A stretch of DNA of 64,000 nt, taken from the NCBI GenBank assembly GCA_016931575.1, contig JAFGEO010000071.1, positions 1-64,000 of the forward strand, read 5' to 3'. Below the pieces are notes generated by a model. The model saw only the letters and a program-made list of their open reading frames with translations, ran no database searches and was not told the DNA's origin. This document shows positions 17,948 to 27,181 of this stretch, in pieces; the stretch's first letter is position 1; each line of letters opens with the position of its first letter. The stretch comes from Bacteroidales bacterium. Its GTDB lineage: Bacteria > Bacteroidota > Bacteroidia > Bacteroidales > UBA10428. The position numbers were made by a program, and so were the translations under genes.

Positions 17948-19054
17948 ATGGAAAAGAACAGCAAAATATATATTGCGGGTCATTTGGGACTGGTAGGAAG
18001 TGCGCTGGTCAGAAACCTGACAAAAAAGGGATATACCAATATCATTGGCCGAAGTATCGATGAGCTTAATCTGGGAGATTACCAGGCGGTGGACAGGTTC
18101 CTTGGGCAGGAAAAACCTGACTATGTGATCCTGGCAGCCGCAAAAGTGGGGGGTATCGTAGCAAACAATACCTACCGGGGCCAGTTTATCTATGAAAACC
18201 TGCAGATACAGAATAATGTCATTCATCTCAGCTATGTGCATGGAGTGAAAAAGCTGCTCTTCCTGGGAAGTAGTTGTATCTACCCAAAAGCCTGTCCTCA
18301 GCCGATCATGGAGGAATACCTGCTTACCGATCCGCTGGAATATACCAACGAACCCTATGCTATCGCTAAAATTGCCGGCATCAAATTGTGCGAAAGCTAC
18401 AACCTTCAATATAATACCAACTTTATTGCTGTAATGCCCACCAATCTTTTCGGGCCGAATGATAATTACGATCTCGAAAAATCGCATGTTCTGCCTGCCC
18501 TGATCCGGAAGATGCACCTCGGTAAATGTCTAGATAACAGCGATTGGGGAGCCATCAGAAAGGATTTCAACAAAAGACCGGTTGAGGGTGTTGATGGGAA
18601 GGCTTCAGAAGAAGCTCTGCTTGGTATGCTCGCAAAATATGGAATAACCAAAGATGCTGGCGGGGCAAAAGTAAGCCTTTGGGGAACAGGATCCCCAAAA
18701 CGTGAGTTTCTGTACTCCGACGATATGGCGGATGCCTGCGTGTATGTTATGGAAAATGTAGACTTTGCTGATCTGGTAGAAAACCGGAAAAAAAGCCTTG
18801 GGGAGATTGCCGAAAAAGAAATACGCAATACCCATATCAATATTGGTACCGGAAGGGATCTGACGATCAGGGAACTGGCTGAGAAAGTCAAGTCGATCTC
18901 AGGTTTTGCAGGTGAACTGGTCTGGGATTCTTCCAAGCCTGACGGAACCATGCAAAAATTGTTGAACGTAGATAAAATTCATGACCTGGGCTGGAAAGAG
19001 ACTGTTAGTCTCGATGCAGGGATTACCAAAATTTACGCCGATTACCAGGAATAA
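17948..19054 (+). CDS. fcl: GDP-L-fucose synthase (epimerase/reductase)
   Basis: Converts GDP-4-keto-6-deoxymannose to GDP-L-fucose by 3,5-epimerisation and NADPH reduction. It has the Rossmann motif GHLGLVGSALVRNL, SSCIYPKACPQPI with the catalytic Ser and Cys, YAIAKIAGIKL with the catalytic Tyr and Lys, and NLFGPNDNYD. At 368 residues it is about 45 longer than the E. coli enzyme. The extra sequence sits around residues 195-235 (DWGAIRKDFN to GMLAKYGIT), a form I associate with Bacteroidota homologues. Together with gmd it completes GDP-fucose supply for surface polysaccharide or glycoprotein. Confidence 0.95.
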   Translation: MEKNSKIYIAGHLGLVGSALVRNLTKKGYTNIIGRSIDELNLGDYQAVDRFLGQEKPDYVILAAAKVGGIVANNTYRGQFIYENLQIQNNVIHLSYVHGVKKLLFLGSSCIYPKACPQPIMEEYLLTDPLEYTNEPYAIAKIAGIKLCESYNLQYNTNFIAVMPTNLFGPNDNYDLEKSHVLPALIRKMHLGKCLDNSDWGAIRKDFNKRPVEGVDGKASEEALLGMLAKYGITKDAGGAKVSLWGTGSPKREFLYSDDMADACVYVMENVDFADLVENRKKSLGEIAEKEIRNTHINIGTGRDLTIRELAEKVKSISGFAGELVWDSSKPDGTMQKLLNVDKIHDLGWKETVSLDAGITKIYADYQE

Positions 19055-19095
19055 CTTAGTGATCCGATGACATAGAGTCATCGGATCACTAAGTT
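19053..19095. terminator. Perfect 19-bp inverted repeat between convergent genes
   Basis: AACTTAGTGATCCGATGAC at 19053-19071 is repeated inverted at 19077-19095 with a 5-base loop. It begins within the fcl stop codon and ends 2 bases before the stop of the minus-strand gene at 19097. Neither side has a T run, so termination would depend on the stem alone. It is probably a bidirectional terminator or transcript-end stabiliser. Confidence 0.7.
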
Positions 19096-19096
19096 G

Positions 19097-20374
19097 CTAA
19101 AGGCAGTTTGTATTTGCCTCTCCCGGTGTTCCATAATCGCCCGCCAGGAAGGTAGTGCCGCTGGCACACCAGTTTGATCCAAGCAGGGCATCATTCACAT
19201 CCTTTACGGCAGGATCAAGCTGAACCGACTGGCCTGTCAGAGAGCCCGGAAACCCCGAAGCACCATAGTCCACCCTGCAGATTACTTCCCCGTTGATGCC
19301 ATCGGTTCCATAGTGATTCAGGTAAATGACATCGCCGCTATTCAGCAACGAGATGTTGCTGTAAACATAATCTACCTCCGCAGCTGCTCCGGCAGAGCGT
19401 CCCAGGAGGAGGACCCCGCCGGGCGCCAGGGGGAGGTCTTCGGAAATCACATGGGTATCATTCGTTGAGCCCCGGCGTATTACCAGTCCCTGAAGGTTCA
19501 CCGTTTCTGTTGAAACATTGGTAATTTCAATGTATTCACCCTCTGCATCACCTATGGCACTTGGATTGTACATGATCTCGGTAATCAGGAGCTCGCCACT
19601 CATCGGAAGTTCTTCGTCTGTTATGCTGACTACCTCGGTTTCAAAGGACTCATCCACCAGGATGGCAATGCTCCCGCTCCCGTTTTCTGCCGAAACGCTG
19701 ATCGCTATTTCATAGTGTTTTCCGGGTGTCGCATCCGGAATACTGCCTGTAAGGCTTAATTCCCGGAGTGCCCCTGCTTCATCGGTGTACAACAGACCGG
19801 CCACGATGGCCAACGGGCCTTCATCGAAATAGCCTGCCCGGATTTCGTCTGAGGAGAATGTCAGACTGCCACCGGAATTGCTTACTGTTGTTTCATAGCT
19901 TTCGAACCTGCTGATTACAGATGCATCGTAGACTACTGTCACGCGGATATTTGCCAGCGAGCAGGTCAGCGATACTTCCGTTGTTTCACCTTCCCGGATG
20001 GTAAAGGTCTCAGAAGTTCCTGAGTAATACTCATTCTCAAAGGCTGCCGGCGCACTATTGTTGGAATGGGCAATAACATAGTAGCTGCCGGCGGGAAGTT
20101 CAATGGTTTCAGGCAGCTCTGCTGCCCTGGGATAGCTGAGCGCCTCAGTCCCTGACTCGCTGTAAATCGTTACAACAAACTCCTCAGGTTCTGCGGCCTT
20201 CAGATGGCGAAATACATCTTCAGCAGATACGGATATTCCTACCCGAAGTCCCAGTTTACCTGTGGGGAGCGATTCCCGTCCGGTGGGGGTCGAACAGGTG
20301 GTAAACAAGAATACAGCCAAAGTAATGAAAATGGCTTCCCACACGGAAATGACTAAATAACAGATTGATTTCAT
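19097..20374 (-). CDS. Lipoprotein with DUF4493-like and lamin-tail domains
   Basis: A 425-residue predicted lipoprotein. The signal peptide ends in a lipobox with the acceptor Cys at residue 27 (LFTTC). After it comes a DUF4493-like beta domain (about 40-260: GKLGLRVGISVSAEDV, then EFVVTIYSESG, then ELPAGSYYVIAHS). A lamin-tail domain follows (about 270-420: LLITEIMYNPS, EYIEITNVS, APGGVLLLGRS). Lamin-tail domains in secreted bacterial proteins are often attached to nucleases or surface adhesins, but no catalytic domain is present here. The start at 20374 gives the best signal sequence, while the frame extends 21 codons further. It is convergent with fcl. Role unknown, probably at the cell surface. 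Confidence 0.75.
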   Translation of the reverse strand: MKSICYLVISVWEAIFITLAVFLFTTCSTPTGRESLPTGKLGLRVGISVSAEDVFRHLKAAEPEEFVVTIYSESGTEALSYPRAAELPETIELPAGSYYVIAHSNNSAPAAFENEYYSGTSETFTIREGETTEVSLTCSLANIRVTVVYDASVISRFESYETTVSNSGGSLTFSSDEIRAGYFDEGPLAIVAGLLYTDEAGALRELSLTGSIPDATPGKHYEIAISVSAENGSGSIAILVDESFETEVVSITDEELPMSGELLITEIMYNPSAIGDAEGEYIEITNVSTETVNLQGLVIRRGSTNDTHVISEDLPLAPGGVLLLGRSAGAAAEVDYVYSNISLLNSGDVIYLNHYGTDGINGEVICRVDYGASGFPGSLTGQSVQLDPAVKDVNDALLGSNWCASGTTFLAGDYGTPGEANTNCL

Positions 20375-20594
20375 GCTAAATAAATTAAGATTACATATAA
20401 CGTTTATCAGGAACCAAGATATGGGGCGTTTGGGCACTCCACAAGCACAAGTGGGATTATTTTATAATTCATACTGATTCTAAACAAAGGATTCGAATTG
20501 GTTCTCAATCCCTAAGCCATGAATTTCATCAGGAAGGAAGAGGATTTCTCTGACATTTTCTTCCTGAAAGTGTTCGTATTGAAATAATTGCCAC

Positions 20595-20602
20595 TATTTT
20601 TG
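20595..20602 (+). promoter_or_regulatory. Candidate -7 element of asnS
   Basis: TATTTTTG fits TAnnTTTG and lies 24 bases before the ATG at 20627. The upstream element is TTC (20573-20575) at a spacer of 19, one base off consensus. Confidence 0.5.
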
Positions 20603-20626
20603 CAGGAAATTTCAGGATAAGTGCTT

Positions 20627-22057
20627 ATGAAACGGACGAAAATAAAAGAACTTTTACAACATGGCAAAACCGGTGAAGAGGTACTGGTTAAAGGATGGGT
20701 ACGAACCTTCCGAAGCAATCGCTTTATCCATATAAACGACGGTTCCAGCATTACGAATTTTCAGGCAGTTGTTGATTTTGAAAAGCATGATGAGAATCAG
20801 CTGAAGCGTATCACAACCGGGGCATGTGTGGCATTACAGGGAAAACTGGTTGAATCCCTTGGGAAAGGGCAATCGCTTGAGCTGGCTGTGGATAATTTTG
20901 AGATACTGGGAGACAGCGATCCGAACACCTATCCTCTTCAGCCAAAGAAACACAGTCTCGAATTTCTGCGTTCTATTGCACACCTCCGGCCCCGCACAAA
21001 TACTTTCGGGGCGATCCTCCGTGTGCGCCATGCCCTGGCTTTTGCCATTCATAAATACTTCAATGAAAAAGGATTTTTTTACCTCCATACCCCCATCATC
21101 ACCGGGTCGGATTGTGAGGGGGCTGGTGAGATGTTCAGGGTAACCACTCTGGATCTCAATAATATCCCAAAAAATGATGACGGATCAATCAATTATGGCG
21201 ATGATTTTTTTGGCAGAGAAACCAATCTGACTGTTTCCGGACAATTGGAAGGGGAATTGGGAGCCATGGCGATCTCTGATATCTATACCTTCGGGCCTAC
21301 CTTCAGAGCCGAAAATTCCAATACCCCCAGGCACCTTGCTGAATTCTGGATGATCGAGCCGGAAATGGCTTTTTATGATCTTAAGGATAACATGGACCTG
21401 GCCGAGGACTTTCTGAAATATTTAATCCGGTATGCGCTTAATAACTGTCTTGACGATCTTGAATTCCTTAGTGCGAGGCAGAAAGAAGAGGAACAGAGTA
21501 AACCTCAGGACCAACGGTCAATGGAGCTGATCGAAAAGCTGAAATTTATCCTGGAAAACGATTTCCAGCGACTGACTTATACGGAGGCTATTGAGATTCT
21601 TGAAAATTCCAAACCCAATAAAAAAGGTCAGTTCCAGTTCCCAATTAACGGATTCGGTACGGATCTTCAGAGTGAACATGAGCGGTACCTCGTTGAAAAG
21701 CACTTCAAACGACCTGTGATCCTGGTTGATTATCCAAAAGAGATCAAGGCATTTTATATGAAGCAAAATCCGGATGGTAAAACCGTTCGGGCTATGGATA
21801 TTCTCTTCCCGGCAATCGGAGAAATTGTTGGCGGCTCACAGCGTGAAGAGGATTATTCCAAACTGGTCACACGCATTAAAGAACTGGGACTTCGGGAAAG
21901 CGATTTCTCGTGGTACCTGGATACCCGGAAATTTGGGTCAGCACCACACTCGGGCTTTGGTCTTGGTTTCGAACGTATGGTCCAGTTTGTCACCGGCATG
22001 GCAAATATCCGTGACGTGATCCCTTTTCCCCGGACTCCAAAAAATGCAGAATACTAA
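20627..22057 (+). CDS. asnS: Asparaginyl-tRNA synthetase
   Basis: A class II synthetase charging tRNA-Asn, 476 residues from the ATG at 20627 (a GTG two codons upstream is less likely). The N-terminal OB-fold anticodon-binding domain is seen as [20 protein letters not shown]. The catalytic core has motif 2 with [22 protein letters not shown] and motif 3 [10 protein letters not shown] near the C-terminus, followed by the AsnS ending [16 protein letters not shown]. These endings separate it from aspartyl- and lysyl-tRNA synthetases. A strong terminator follows. Confidence 0.96.
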   Translation: MKRTKIKELLQHGKTGEEVLVKGWVRTFRSNRFIHINDGSSITNFQAVVDFEKHDENQLKRITTGACVALQGKLVESLGKGQSLELAVDNFEILGDSDPNTYPLQPKKHSLEFLRSIAHLRPRTNTFGAILRVRHALAFAIHKYFNEKGFFYLHTPIITGSDCEGAGEMFRVTTLDLNNIPKNDDGSINYGDDFFGRETNLTVSGQLEGELGAMAISDIYTFGPTFRAENSNTPRHLAEFWMIEPEMAFYDLKDNMDLAEDFLKYLIRYALNNCLDDLEFLSARQKEEEQSKPQDQRSMELIEKLKFILENDFQRLTYTEAIEILENSKPNKKGQFQFPINGFGTDLQSEHERYLVEKHFKRPVILVDYPKEIKAFYMKQNPDGKTVRAMDILFPAIGEIVGGSQREEDYSKLVTRIKELGLRESDFSWYLDTRKFGSAPHSGFGLGFERMVQFVTGMANIRDVIPFPRTPKNAEY

Positions 22058-22136
22058 CCGGGATCTGCCTTACGGACCTGTTACCTGCCCGGACTGTTCC
22101 TGCAGTGAAATTAAAACGGCATAATATCTGAGCTTT

Positions 22137-22162
22137 GCCCTGTTTTTCAGGGCTTTTTTTTT
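22137..22162 (+). terminator. Rho-independent terminator after asnS
   Basis: GCCCTG (22137-22142) and CAGGGC (22148-22153) form a stem around TTTTT, followed at once by nine T residues. Confidence 0.9.
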
Positions 22163-22200
22163 ATTTTTATAAAGACGATTTGGTATAAGAGTGAAGTAAG

Positions 22201-23658
22201 ATGCTGAAACAAAACTTACAACAGAAACTCCTGCAAAAGCTTTCTCCACAGCAGATACAACTTATCAAGCTGCTGGAAATTCCTACTATGCAGCTGGAGC
22301 AGCGGATCAAGGCCGAACTGGAGGAAAATCCCGTGCTGGAGGAAGGGCGGGATGAGGATGATTTTGAGATATCCGAACTGCAGGAGGATCGGGAAAGTGA
22401 GAAAGACAAGGATAATGAGGAGTTTTCGATTGAAGATTACCTGAATGATGAGGATATACCTTCATACAGACTGAATGCCAGCAATTATTCAAAAGATGAT
22501 AAACGGGAAGAAATCCCTTTCTCTACCGGAACAAGCTTTCATGAATTTCTGGAAGCACAATTGGGCCTGCGCAAGCTTGGGGAAGTAGAACATGCACTGG
22601 CAGAGTATCTGATCGGGAATATCGATGAGGATGGTTATCTGCGGAGAGAGTTAAGCGCAGTTGTAGATGACCTTGCTTTTTCTCTGAATGTTTCGACCAC
22701 CGAGGACCAACTTCTGGAGATTCTCCGGGTAATACAGGATTTTGACCCGGTGGGGGTAGGGGCCCGTGACCTCCGTGAATGTCTGCTTCTGCAAATAAGA
22801 AGTAAAAACCTGGATCTTCCGGAAATAGCGCTTTCCGAAAAAATCATCCGACACCATTTTGAAGAATTTACCCGTAAGCACTATGATAAAATCCAGAACC
22901 GGTTGGGGGTAAGTGAGGAAGAACTTAAGCATGCCATGGAGGAAATCCTCAGGCTGAACCCAAAACCGGGCAGCTCTTTCAGTGACCCACAGAATAAAAC
23001 CAGTTATGCTATTATCCCTGATTTTATGCTCGATAATGACGACGGGGAACTTTCCGTATCACTCAACTCAAGGAATACTCCGGAACTCAGGGTGAGCAGG
23101 ACCTATTCTGAGTTGCTTCATAGCTATGCCAGCAGCAAGGATAAGCCTTCCAGCGAACAGAAGGAAGCCATCACTTTTGTTAAACAAAAGCTGGACTCGG
23201 CCAAATGGTTTATTGATGCAATCAAACAAAGACAGAATACACTATTACTGACGATGAATGCCATCATAGAATATCAGCAACGTTACTTTCAGGAAGGCGA
23301 TGAGACCATGTTGAGACCAATGATCCTTAAAGATATCGCTGATAAGACAGGTCTGGATATTTCTACAATCTCCAGGGTGGCAAACAGTAAATATATACAG
23401 ACGCATTTCGGAATTTTCCCCCTGAAATATTTCTTCTCAGAAGGACTGAGCACAGAAAACGGGGAAGAAGTTTCAAGTCGGGAAATAAAATCGATTCTGC
23501 AGGAATGCATCAGTAAGGAGGAGAAACGCAGACCTCTTACCGATGATAAGCTTGCTGCAATACTTCAGGAAAAAGGCTATCACATTGCCCGACGGACAGT
23601 AGCAAAATACCGGGAACAACTAAACCTGCCGGTCGCCCGTCTGAGAAAGGAATTGTAA
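22201..23658 (+). CDS. rpoN: RNA polymerase sigma-54 factor
   Basis: The alternative sigma factor that recognises -24/-12 promoters and needs an AAA+ enhancer-binding activator. The 485-residue protein has the Gln/Leu-rich activator-contact region at the N-terminus (LSPQQIQLIKLLEIPTMQLE), an acidic linker (about 45-90), a core-binding domain with DFDPVGVGARDLRECL, and the helix-turn-helix region. The RpoN box starts at residue 463 (ARRTVAKYRE), with the ending LNLPVARLRKEL. No enhancer-binding protein gene is in the window, and I found no convincing -24/-12 promoter upstream of any gene here. Confidence 0.95.
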   Translation: MLKQNLQQKLLQKLSPQQIQLIKLLEIPTMQLEQRIKAELEENPVLEEGRDEDDFEISELQEDRESEKDKDNEEFSIEDYLNDEDIPSYRLNASNYSKDDKREEIPFSTGTSFHEFLEAQLGLRKLGEVEHALAEYLIGNIDEDGYLRRELSAVVDDLAFSLNVSTTEDQLLEILRVIQDFDPVGVGARDLRECLLLQIRSKNLDLPEIALSEKIIRHHFEEFTRKHYDKIQNRLGVSEEELKHAMEEILRLNPKPGSSFSDPQNKTSYAIIPDFMLDNDDGELSVSLNSRNTPELRVSRTYSELLHSYASSKDKPSSEQKEAITFVKQKLDSAKWFIDAIKQRQNTLLLTMNAIIEYQQRYFQEGDETMLRPMILKDIADKTGLDISTISRVANSKYIQTHFGIFPLKYFFSEGLSTENGEEVSSREIKSILQECISKEEKRRPLTDDKLAAILQEKGYHIARRTVAKYREQLNLPVARLRKEL

Positions 23659-23749
23659 TATGGTAACCTTCAAAACAGGCATTGTATGCCACCAGGATTT
23701 GAGCCGGTAAAGAACCCCGGCAGCCTTTTGGAATTAAAATATTTCTCAC

Positions 23750-24382
23750 ATGCGAACAGCAAAAGTACTGTATTATCTGTTACATCCACTTCTGATGCCC
23801 CTCCTGGGAGTTGCCCTGATACTTAACCTGGAACTGAATACTGAATTTTGGACACGGATCGAAGACTTCATTTATCGTCTGGTTCTCCTCTGCACCCTGG
23901 TGCTTCCGATAACTTTGTTCTTTTCCCTGTTTGTTCTCAAATTAATCAATGAAGTAGCTATCGAAAGGGCAAGCGAAAGGAAAATATACCTTGCTTTTAC
24001 TGCATTCTGTTACTACCTGGGGCATTTCCTTATGGGCAGGTTTCTTACTGATCCAATCATCACCCGTTATCCGGCACTAAATCTCATCAGTATTTTCTTG
24101 CTGGCTTGTGTTTTTGTTTGCCTTGCCCTGCTGAGTATCTCATTTTTCTGGGAACTTTCCCCGCATATGGCCTCCTCAGGGGGTATTGTTGGACTATTGT
24201 TCTTTATTAACCTGGTTTTATCCGTCGACCTGACCTTGTATATCTCCCTCGCATTTTTAATCTCGGGGATTGCAGGCAGCCTGTTAATTATTCTCCGGGA
24301 TCAGAAGCTGATCCAGTTGTTGACAGGATGGTTTCTGGGTTTCTTAGTGGTAACAGTAAGCCTGTTTGTATTTCATAGTTGA
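23750..24382 (+). CDS. Polytopic membrane protein, uncharacterised, possibly PAP2-related
   Basis: A 210-residue protein with about six hydrophobic segments and few charged residues. The stretch ELSPHMASSGGIVGLL in the fourth to fifth segment recalls the SxH part of PAP2-type phosphatases, but the remaining PAP2 motifs (KxxxxxxRP and SRxxxxxHxxxD) are not visible, so catalysis is doubtful. Bacteroidota carry many proteins of this shape. It begins 91 bases after rpoN. Its stop codon directly abuts the end of the convergent glycosyltransferase gene, with no bases between. Confidence 0.7.
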   Translation: MRTAKVLYYLLHPLLMPLLGVALILNLELNTEFWTRIEDFIYRLVLLCTLVLPITLFFSLFVLKLINEVAIERASERKIYLAFTAFCYYLGHFLMGRFLTDPIITRYPALNLISIFLLACVFVCLALLSISFFWELSPHMASSGGIVGLLFFINLVLSVDLTLYISLAFLISGIAGSLLIILRDQKLIQLLTGWFLGFLVVTVSLFVFHS

Positions 24383-25498
24383 TTATTCCAGCGTATCCAG
24401 AAAATCCCGAACAGCTTGTTTAAGCAAAACAGCGGATAAGGAGTAATGGGGTATAATACCAGGTAAATTGTCAGGGGAGCAATTCAGGAAATCCGCCAGC
24501 TTTAAAGTATCCTGTGAAGACTTCAGGAATAACTTTTTATCTGCCAGGTAGCTGGCCAGGTATTCCTGTTCACTTTGCCCCGGGGTTGGTATGAGTAGGG
24601 CACTTCTGCCTAAAGTAGTCAGGTCCATGATTGTGCTGTACCCAGCCCTGCATAGTATTGTATCAGCCTCCAGGATAAGCCGCTGAAGGTCTTCCGTGCT
24701 AACATGATTGTACCAACCCTCCTCACAGGGCAGATCCTGGGTTGGAAGTCCCCGGATTACCCTGTACGAGTATTTGTCAGGGAGGGCTCTCAGCTCAGAA
24801 CGGATGAGGTTTTCAAAAAGGCTGCGCTGATTTTCCGGGCCTGAAATCAGAACCAGGATTTTTTTGTGAGCAGGCGAAGACTGCTTCCTGTCAGGAATCG
24901 CCATCCCGCTGAAACGGGACAGTATGCCAATATATTCTGGATGGATGTTCTTCAGCCTGGTATGTGATAATTTTCCGGCCAGATTGTCCTCTCCGGGTAA
25001 ATCCGGTACCCAGCAGTGGTCAAATTTACGGATCAGTCGGTGATTAATACGGTTTACCCATCCTTCGAACCTTTTCAGAGAGCGGGGGACCTGGATATTC
25101 AGTTGGTGAGTGATGAAGATGCCCGGAACTTTCCGGTTCCGCAGGGCGTAGCAGTTGTCAGAGATAACCGCATCCGGGCTTTCAGTTCGAAGAAGTTTCT
25201 TCAGTGCCAGATATTCCCTGGCCAGGTACAGCAAGATCCCCGGCAGCTGAAGGAAAAGGCTGGGAACCTGCGATTTACTGGTACTCAGCCTGATCTTCAG
25301 ATAGGGAAGATTAACTACTTTCAGATCGGGGAATTCCGAAACCAGGATTTTTTGTTGGTCGGGGCCTCCTGAGATAATAATTTCGGCTTCCGCTTCCCGG
25401 AACTCACGGATAACAGGGAGCAATCGGGTGGCATGTCCGAGTCCCCAGCTGAGAGGTACTACCAGGATTTTTTTCTTCGTATGCTGGGCTGAAGGCAT
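24383..25498 (-). CDS. Glycosyltransferase of the MurG/UGT (GT-B) type
   Basis: A 371-residue GT-B-fold glycosyltransferase. The N-terminal acceptor domain starts with VVPLSWGLGHATRLLPVIREF, a glycine-rich loop typical of MurG-like enzymes. The C-terminal donor domain contains ILVLISGPENQR and CRAGYSTIMDLTTLGRSALLIPTPGQSEQEYLA, whose Gly, Ser and Glu residues match the nucleotide-sugar site of this superfamily. Substrates cannot be read from the sequence. Its ATG overlaps the stop of the radical SAM gene by one base (TAATG), indicating translational coupling and a shared transcript. Confidence 0.82.
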   Translation of the reverse strand: MPSAQHTKKKILVVPLSWGLGHATRLLPVIREFREAEAEIIISGGPDQQKILVSEFPDLKVVNLPYLKIRLSTSKSQVPSLFLQLPGILLYLAREYLALKKLLRTESPDAVISDNCYALRNRKVPGIFITHQLNIQVPRSLKRFEGWVNRINHRLIRKFDHCWVPDLPGEDNLAGKLSHTRLKNIHPEYIGILSRFSGMAIPDRKQSSPAHKKILVLISGPENQRSLFENLIRSELRALPDKYSYRVIRGLPTQDLPCEEGWYNHVSTEDLQRLILEADTILCRAGYSTIMDLTTLGRSALLIPTPGQSEQEYLASYLADKKLFLKSSQDTLKLADFLNCSPDNLPGIIPHYSLSAVLLKQAVRDFLDTLE

Positions 25499-26280
25499 TA
25501 TGCAGATACACTGACAGCTAATCCGAGCTGTTTAACCCTTTCGGCGATTTCATTTAAGCTTTTTTCACTGATCCTTTCAATGCTTTCAATGGGTGTGTCG
25601 CGGGCAATGGTATAAACCATTACCAGTTCGGGTCGGATCTGATCCAGCAGCTTAAGCCACTCACTGATCTCATGATCGGTGGTGTTATCAAATGGGGTTC
25701 CCTGGTATGTTCCCCTGACAAAGAGGGTTTGAAGGGTAAGACCAGATGTGAATTTTTTCAGGTTCCGGACGAGTTTCTCCACTGAAAAATTTCCCAGCGG
25801 GCAATTCATGATCCGGACAGTCTCCTCCAGGGCAGAATCCAGCTTCAGGATATTATAATCAACTTTATGCAGGGCATTGAAAATTTTTTCGTTGCTTATC
25901 AGGGTAGCATTTGAGAGAACAGCAATTTTGGCTTCCGGATAATATTTTCTGCTGATGGTGATTGTATCATCGATGATTTCAGGAAATTCAGGGTGAAGGG
26001 TGGGTTCACCATTGCCGGCAAAAGTGACCGTATCGATTTGCTTGCCCCGCTTCAGGTAATCAGCAAGGAAGGTATTGAGTCGTGCAGCAATTTCTGTTCG
26101 TGCCGGCAGATCAGCCTTATACTTAACATAATTCTTGTCGGTTAAGCCGCATTCGCAATACAGACAGTTGAAGTTGCAGTATTTTTGTTTTACAGGCAGC
26201 AGGTTAATACCCAACGAGCTTCCCAGTCTGCGGCTTTTAACGGGTCCGAATACTATTTCATCAAACAGAAAAGTTGGCAT
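25498..26280 (-). CDS. Radical SAM protein
   Basis: A 260-residue radical S-adenosylmethionine enzyme. The cluster motif is C35-x3-C39-x2-C42 in KYCNFNCLYCECG. Downstream are the SAM-binding GNGEPTLHPEF and LSNATLI strands of the TIM-barrel core. There is no additional C-terminal iron-sulphur domain. Small stand-alone enzymes of this type are common in Bacteroidota, with unknown substrates. It lies 17 bases after the DUF4296 gene and overlaps the glycosyltransferase start. The three genes look like one operon, which suggests a shared pathway, but the sequence does not reveal it. Confidence 0.85.
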   Translation of the reverse strand: MPTFLFDEIVFGPVKSRRLGSSLGINLLPVKQKYCNFNCLYCECGLTDKNYVKYKADLPARTEIAARLNTFLADYLKRGKQIDTVTFAGNGEPTLHPEFPEIIDDTITISRKYYPEAKIAVLSNATLISNEKIFNALHKVDYNILKLDSALEETVRIMNCPLGNFSVEKLVRNLKKFTSGLTLQTLFVRGTYQGTPFDNTTDHEISEWLKLLDQIRPELVMVYTIARDTPIESIERISEKSLNEIAERVKQLGLAVSVSA

Positions 26281-26297
26281 AATACTAACTTGGAGTT

Positions 26298-27071
26298 TTA
26301 CTTTGTTCTCTCTGCATTTTTCAAGGATACTCGCAAGTTTCTTAATTCCAGTTCTTTAAAAAAGACTGAGTCAGTATTTTCCTGGCTGGGAATGATGATT
26401 CGCATCCTTGAATAGCGGGGATTGTTCATTTCTTTAATAAAGGAATATTCCCGGGGCCGGTTATGATCAGACTTAATAATAGGTTCCCGGGCGATATAAA
26501 TCCTTGAGTCGGGAGTATCGTTATCCGGATCATAAAAGTAAGCTTCCAGAACCGGGTTGACGGATTCATCAGCAGTGCTGAGCTTTGCTTCGGCAACAAG
26601 AACAAAAGTACCGGTTGTATCAACGGCTATATCAAAAGGTTCAGGATAATCCAGGGTGTCTCCCATAATATTGAATCTGGGTTCTTTTGACCTCCAAAGC
26701 TGAAAGGTCCTGGATGACTGGATTGAGCTATAGGCTTCTTTTGCCTGATCCGATCTTTTACTCAGTTCCGCAAAGACTTTGTTATATACTTTAACGTATT
26801 TATCCGGTCTGTCGGTATAGTACTCAAAAGTGTTTTTCATTTGCTGATAGGTATAGCCGTGCTCTTTAAGTACCGTTCTATACAGAAGGGTAGAATCCAG
26901 CTCCCCAAAACTTCTGTTGATGTCGTGATTCATTGCCATGGCATCGGTGATATGCATATCCACCAGGAGTTTTACAAAATCTCCCTCGGGAATGATATTC
27001 ATGTCAGCTTTGTTCATCTGACATGACAACACGTGAAGGGCAATGAGTAAAGCTAAGAGGGTTCTTCTCAT
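26298..27071 (-). CDS. DUF4296 domain lipoprotein
   Basis: A 257-residue predicted lipoprotein: short basic start, hydrophobic core and lipobox HVLSC with the acceptor Cys at residue 17. The N-terminal part (about 27-115; EGDFVKLLVDMHITDAMA, then YRTVLKEHGYTYQQMKNTFEYY) is the DUF4296 module, which is restricted to Bacteroidota. The C-terminal half is a predicted beta domain with no recognised family. It is the first gene of a three-gene minus-strand operon with the radical SAM protein and glycosyltransferase. A -7 element is found 18 bases upstream. Confidence 0.8.
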   Translation of the reverse strand: MRRTLLALLIALHVLSCQMNKADMNIIPEGDFVKLLVDMHITDAMAMNHDINRSFGELDSTLLYRTVLKEHGYTYQQMKNTFEYYTDRPDKYVKVYNKVFAELSKRSDQAKEAYSSIQSSRTFQLWRSKEPRFNIMGDTLDYPEPFDIAVDTTGTFVLVAEAKLSTADESVNPVLEAYFYDPDNDTPDSRIYIAREPIIKSDHNRPREYSFIKEMNNPRYSRMRIIIPSQENTDSVFFKELELRNLRVSLKNAERTK

Positions 27072-27088
27072 CCTGAGTCGTTTGAGCG

Positions 27089-27096
27089 CAAAGTTA
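27089..27096 (-). promoter_or_regulatory. Candidate -7 element of the DUF4296 operon
   Basis: On the minus strand this reads TAACTTTG, an exact TAnnTTTG, 18 bases before the ATG at 27071. I find no TTG at the proper distance upstream. Confidence 0.45.
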
Positions 27097-27181
27097 AAGT
27101 ATACTCCCGTAACTTCTGATGGCGGAAGGCATTTTTCTAAAAAACCTGACTGACGGTGTTTAAAGAATTCCTGTTTTTGCT

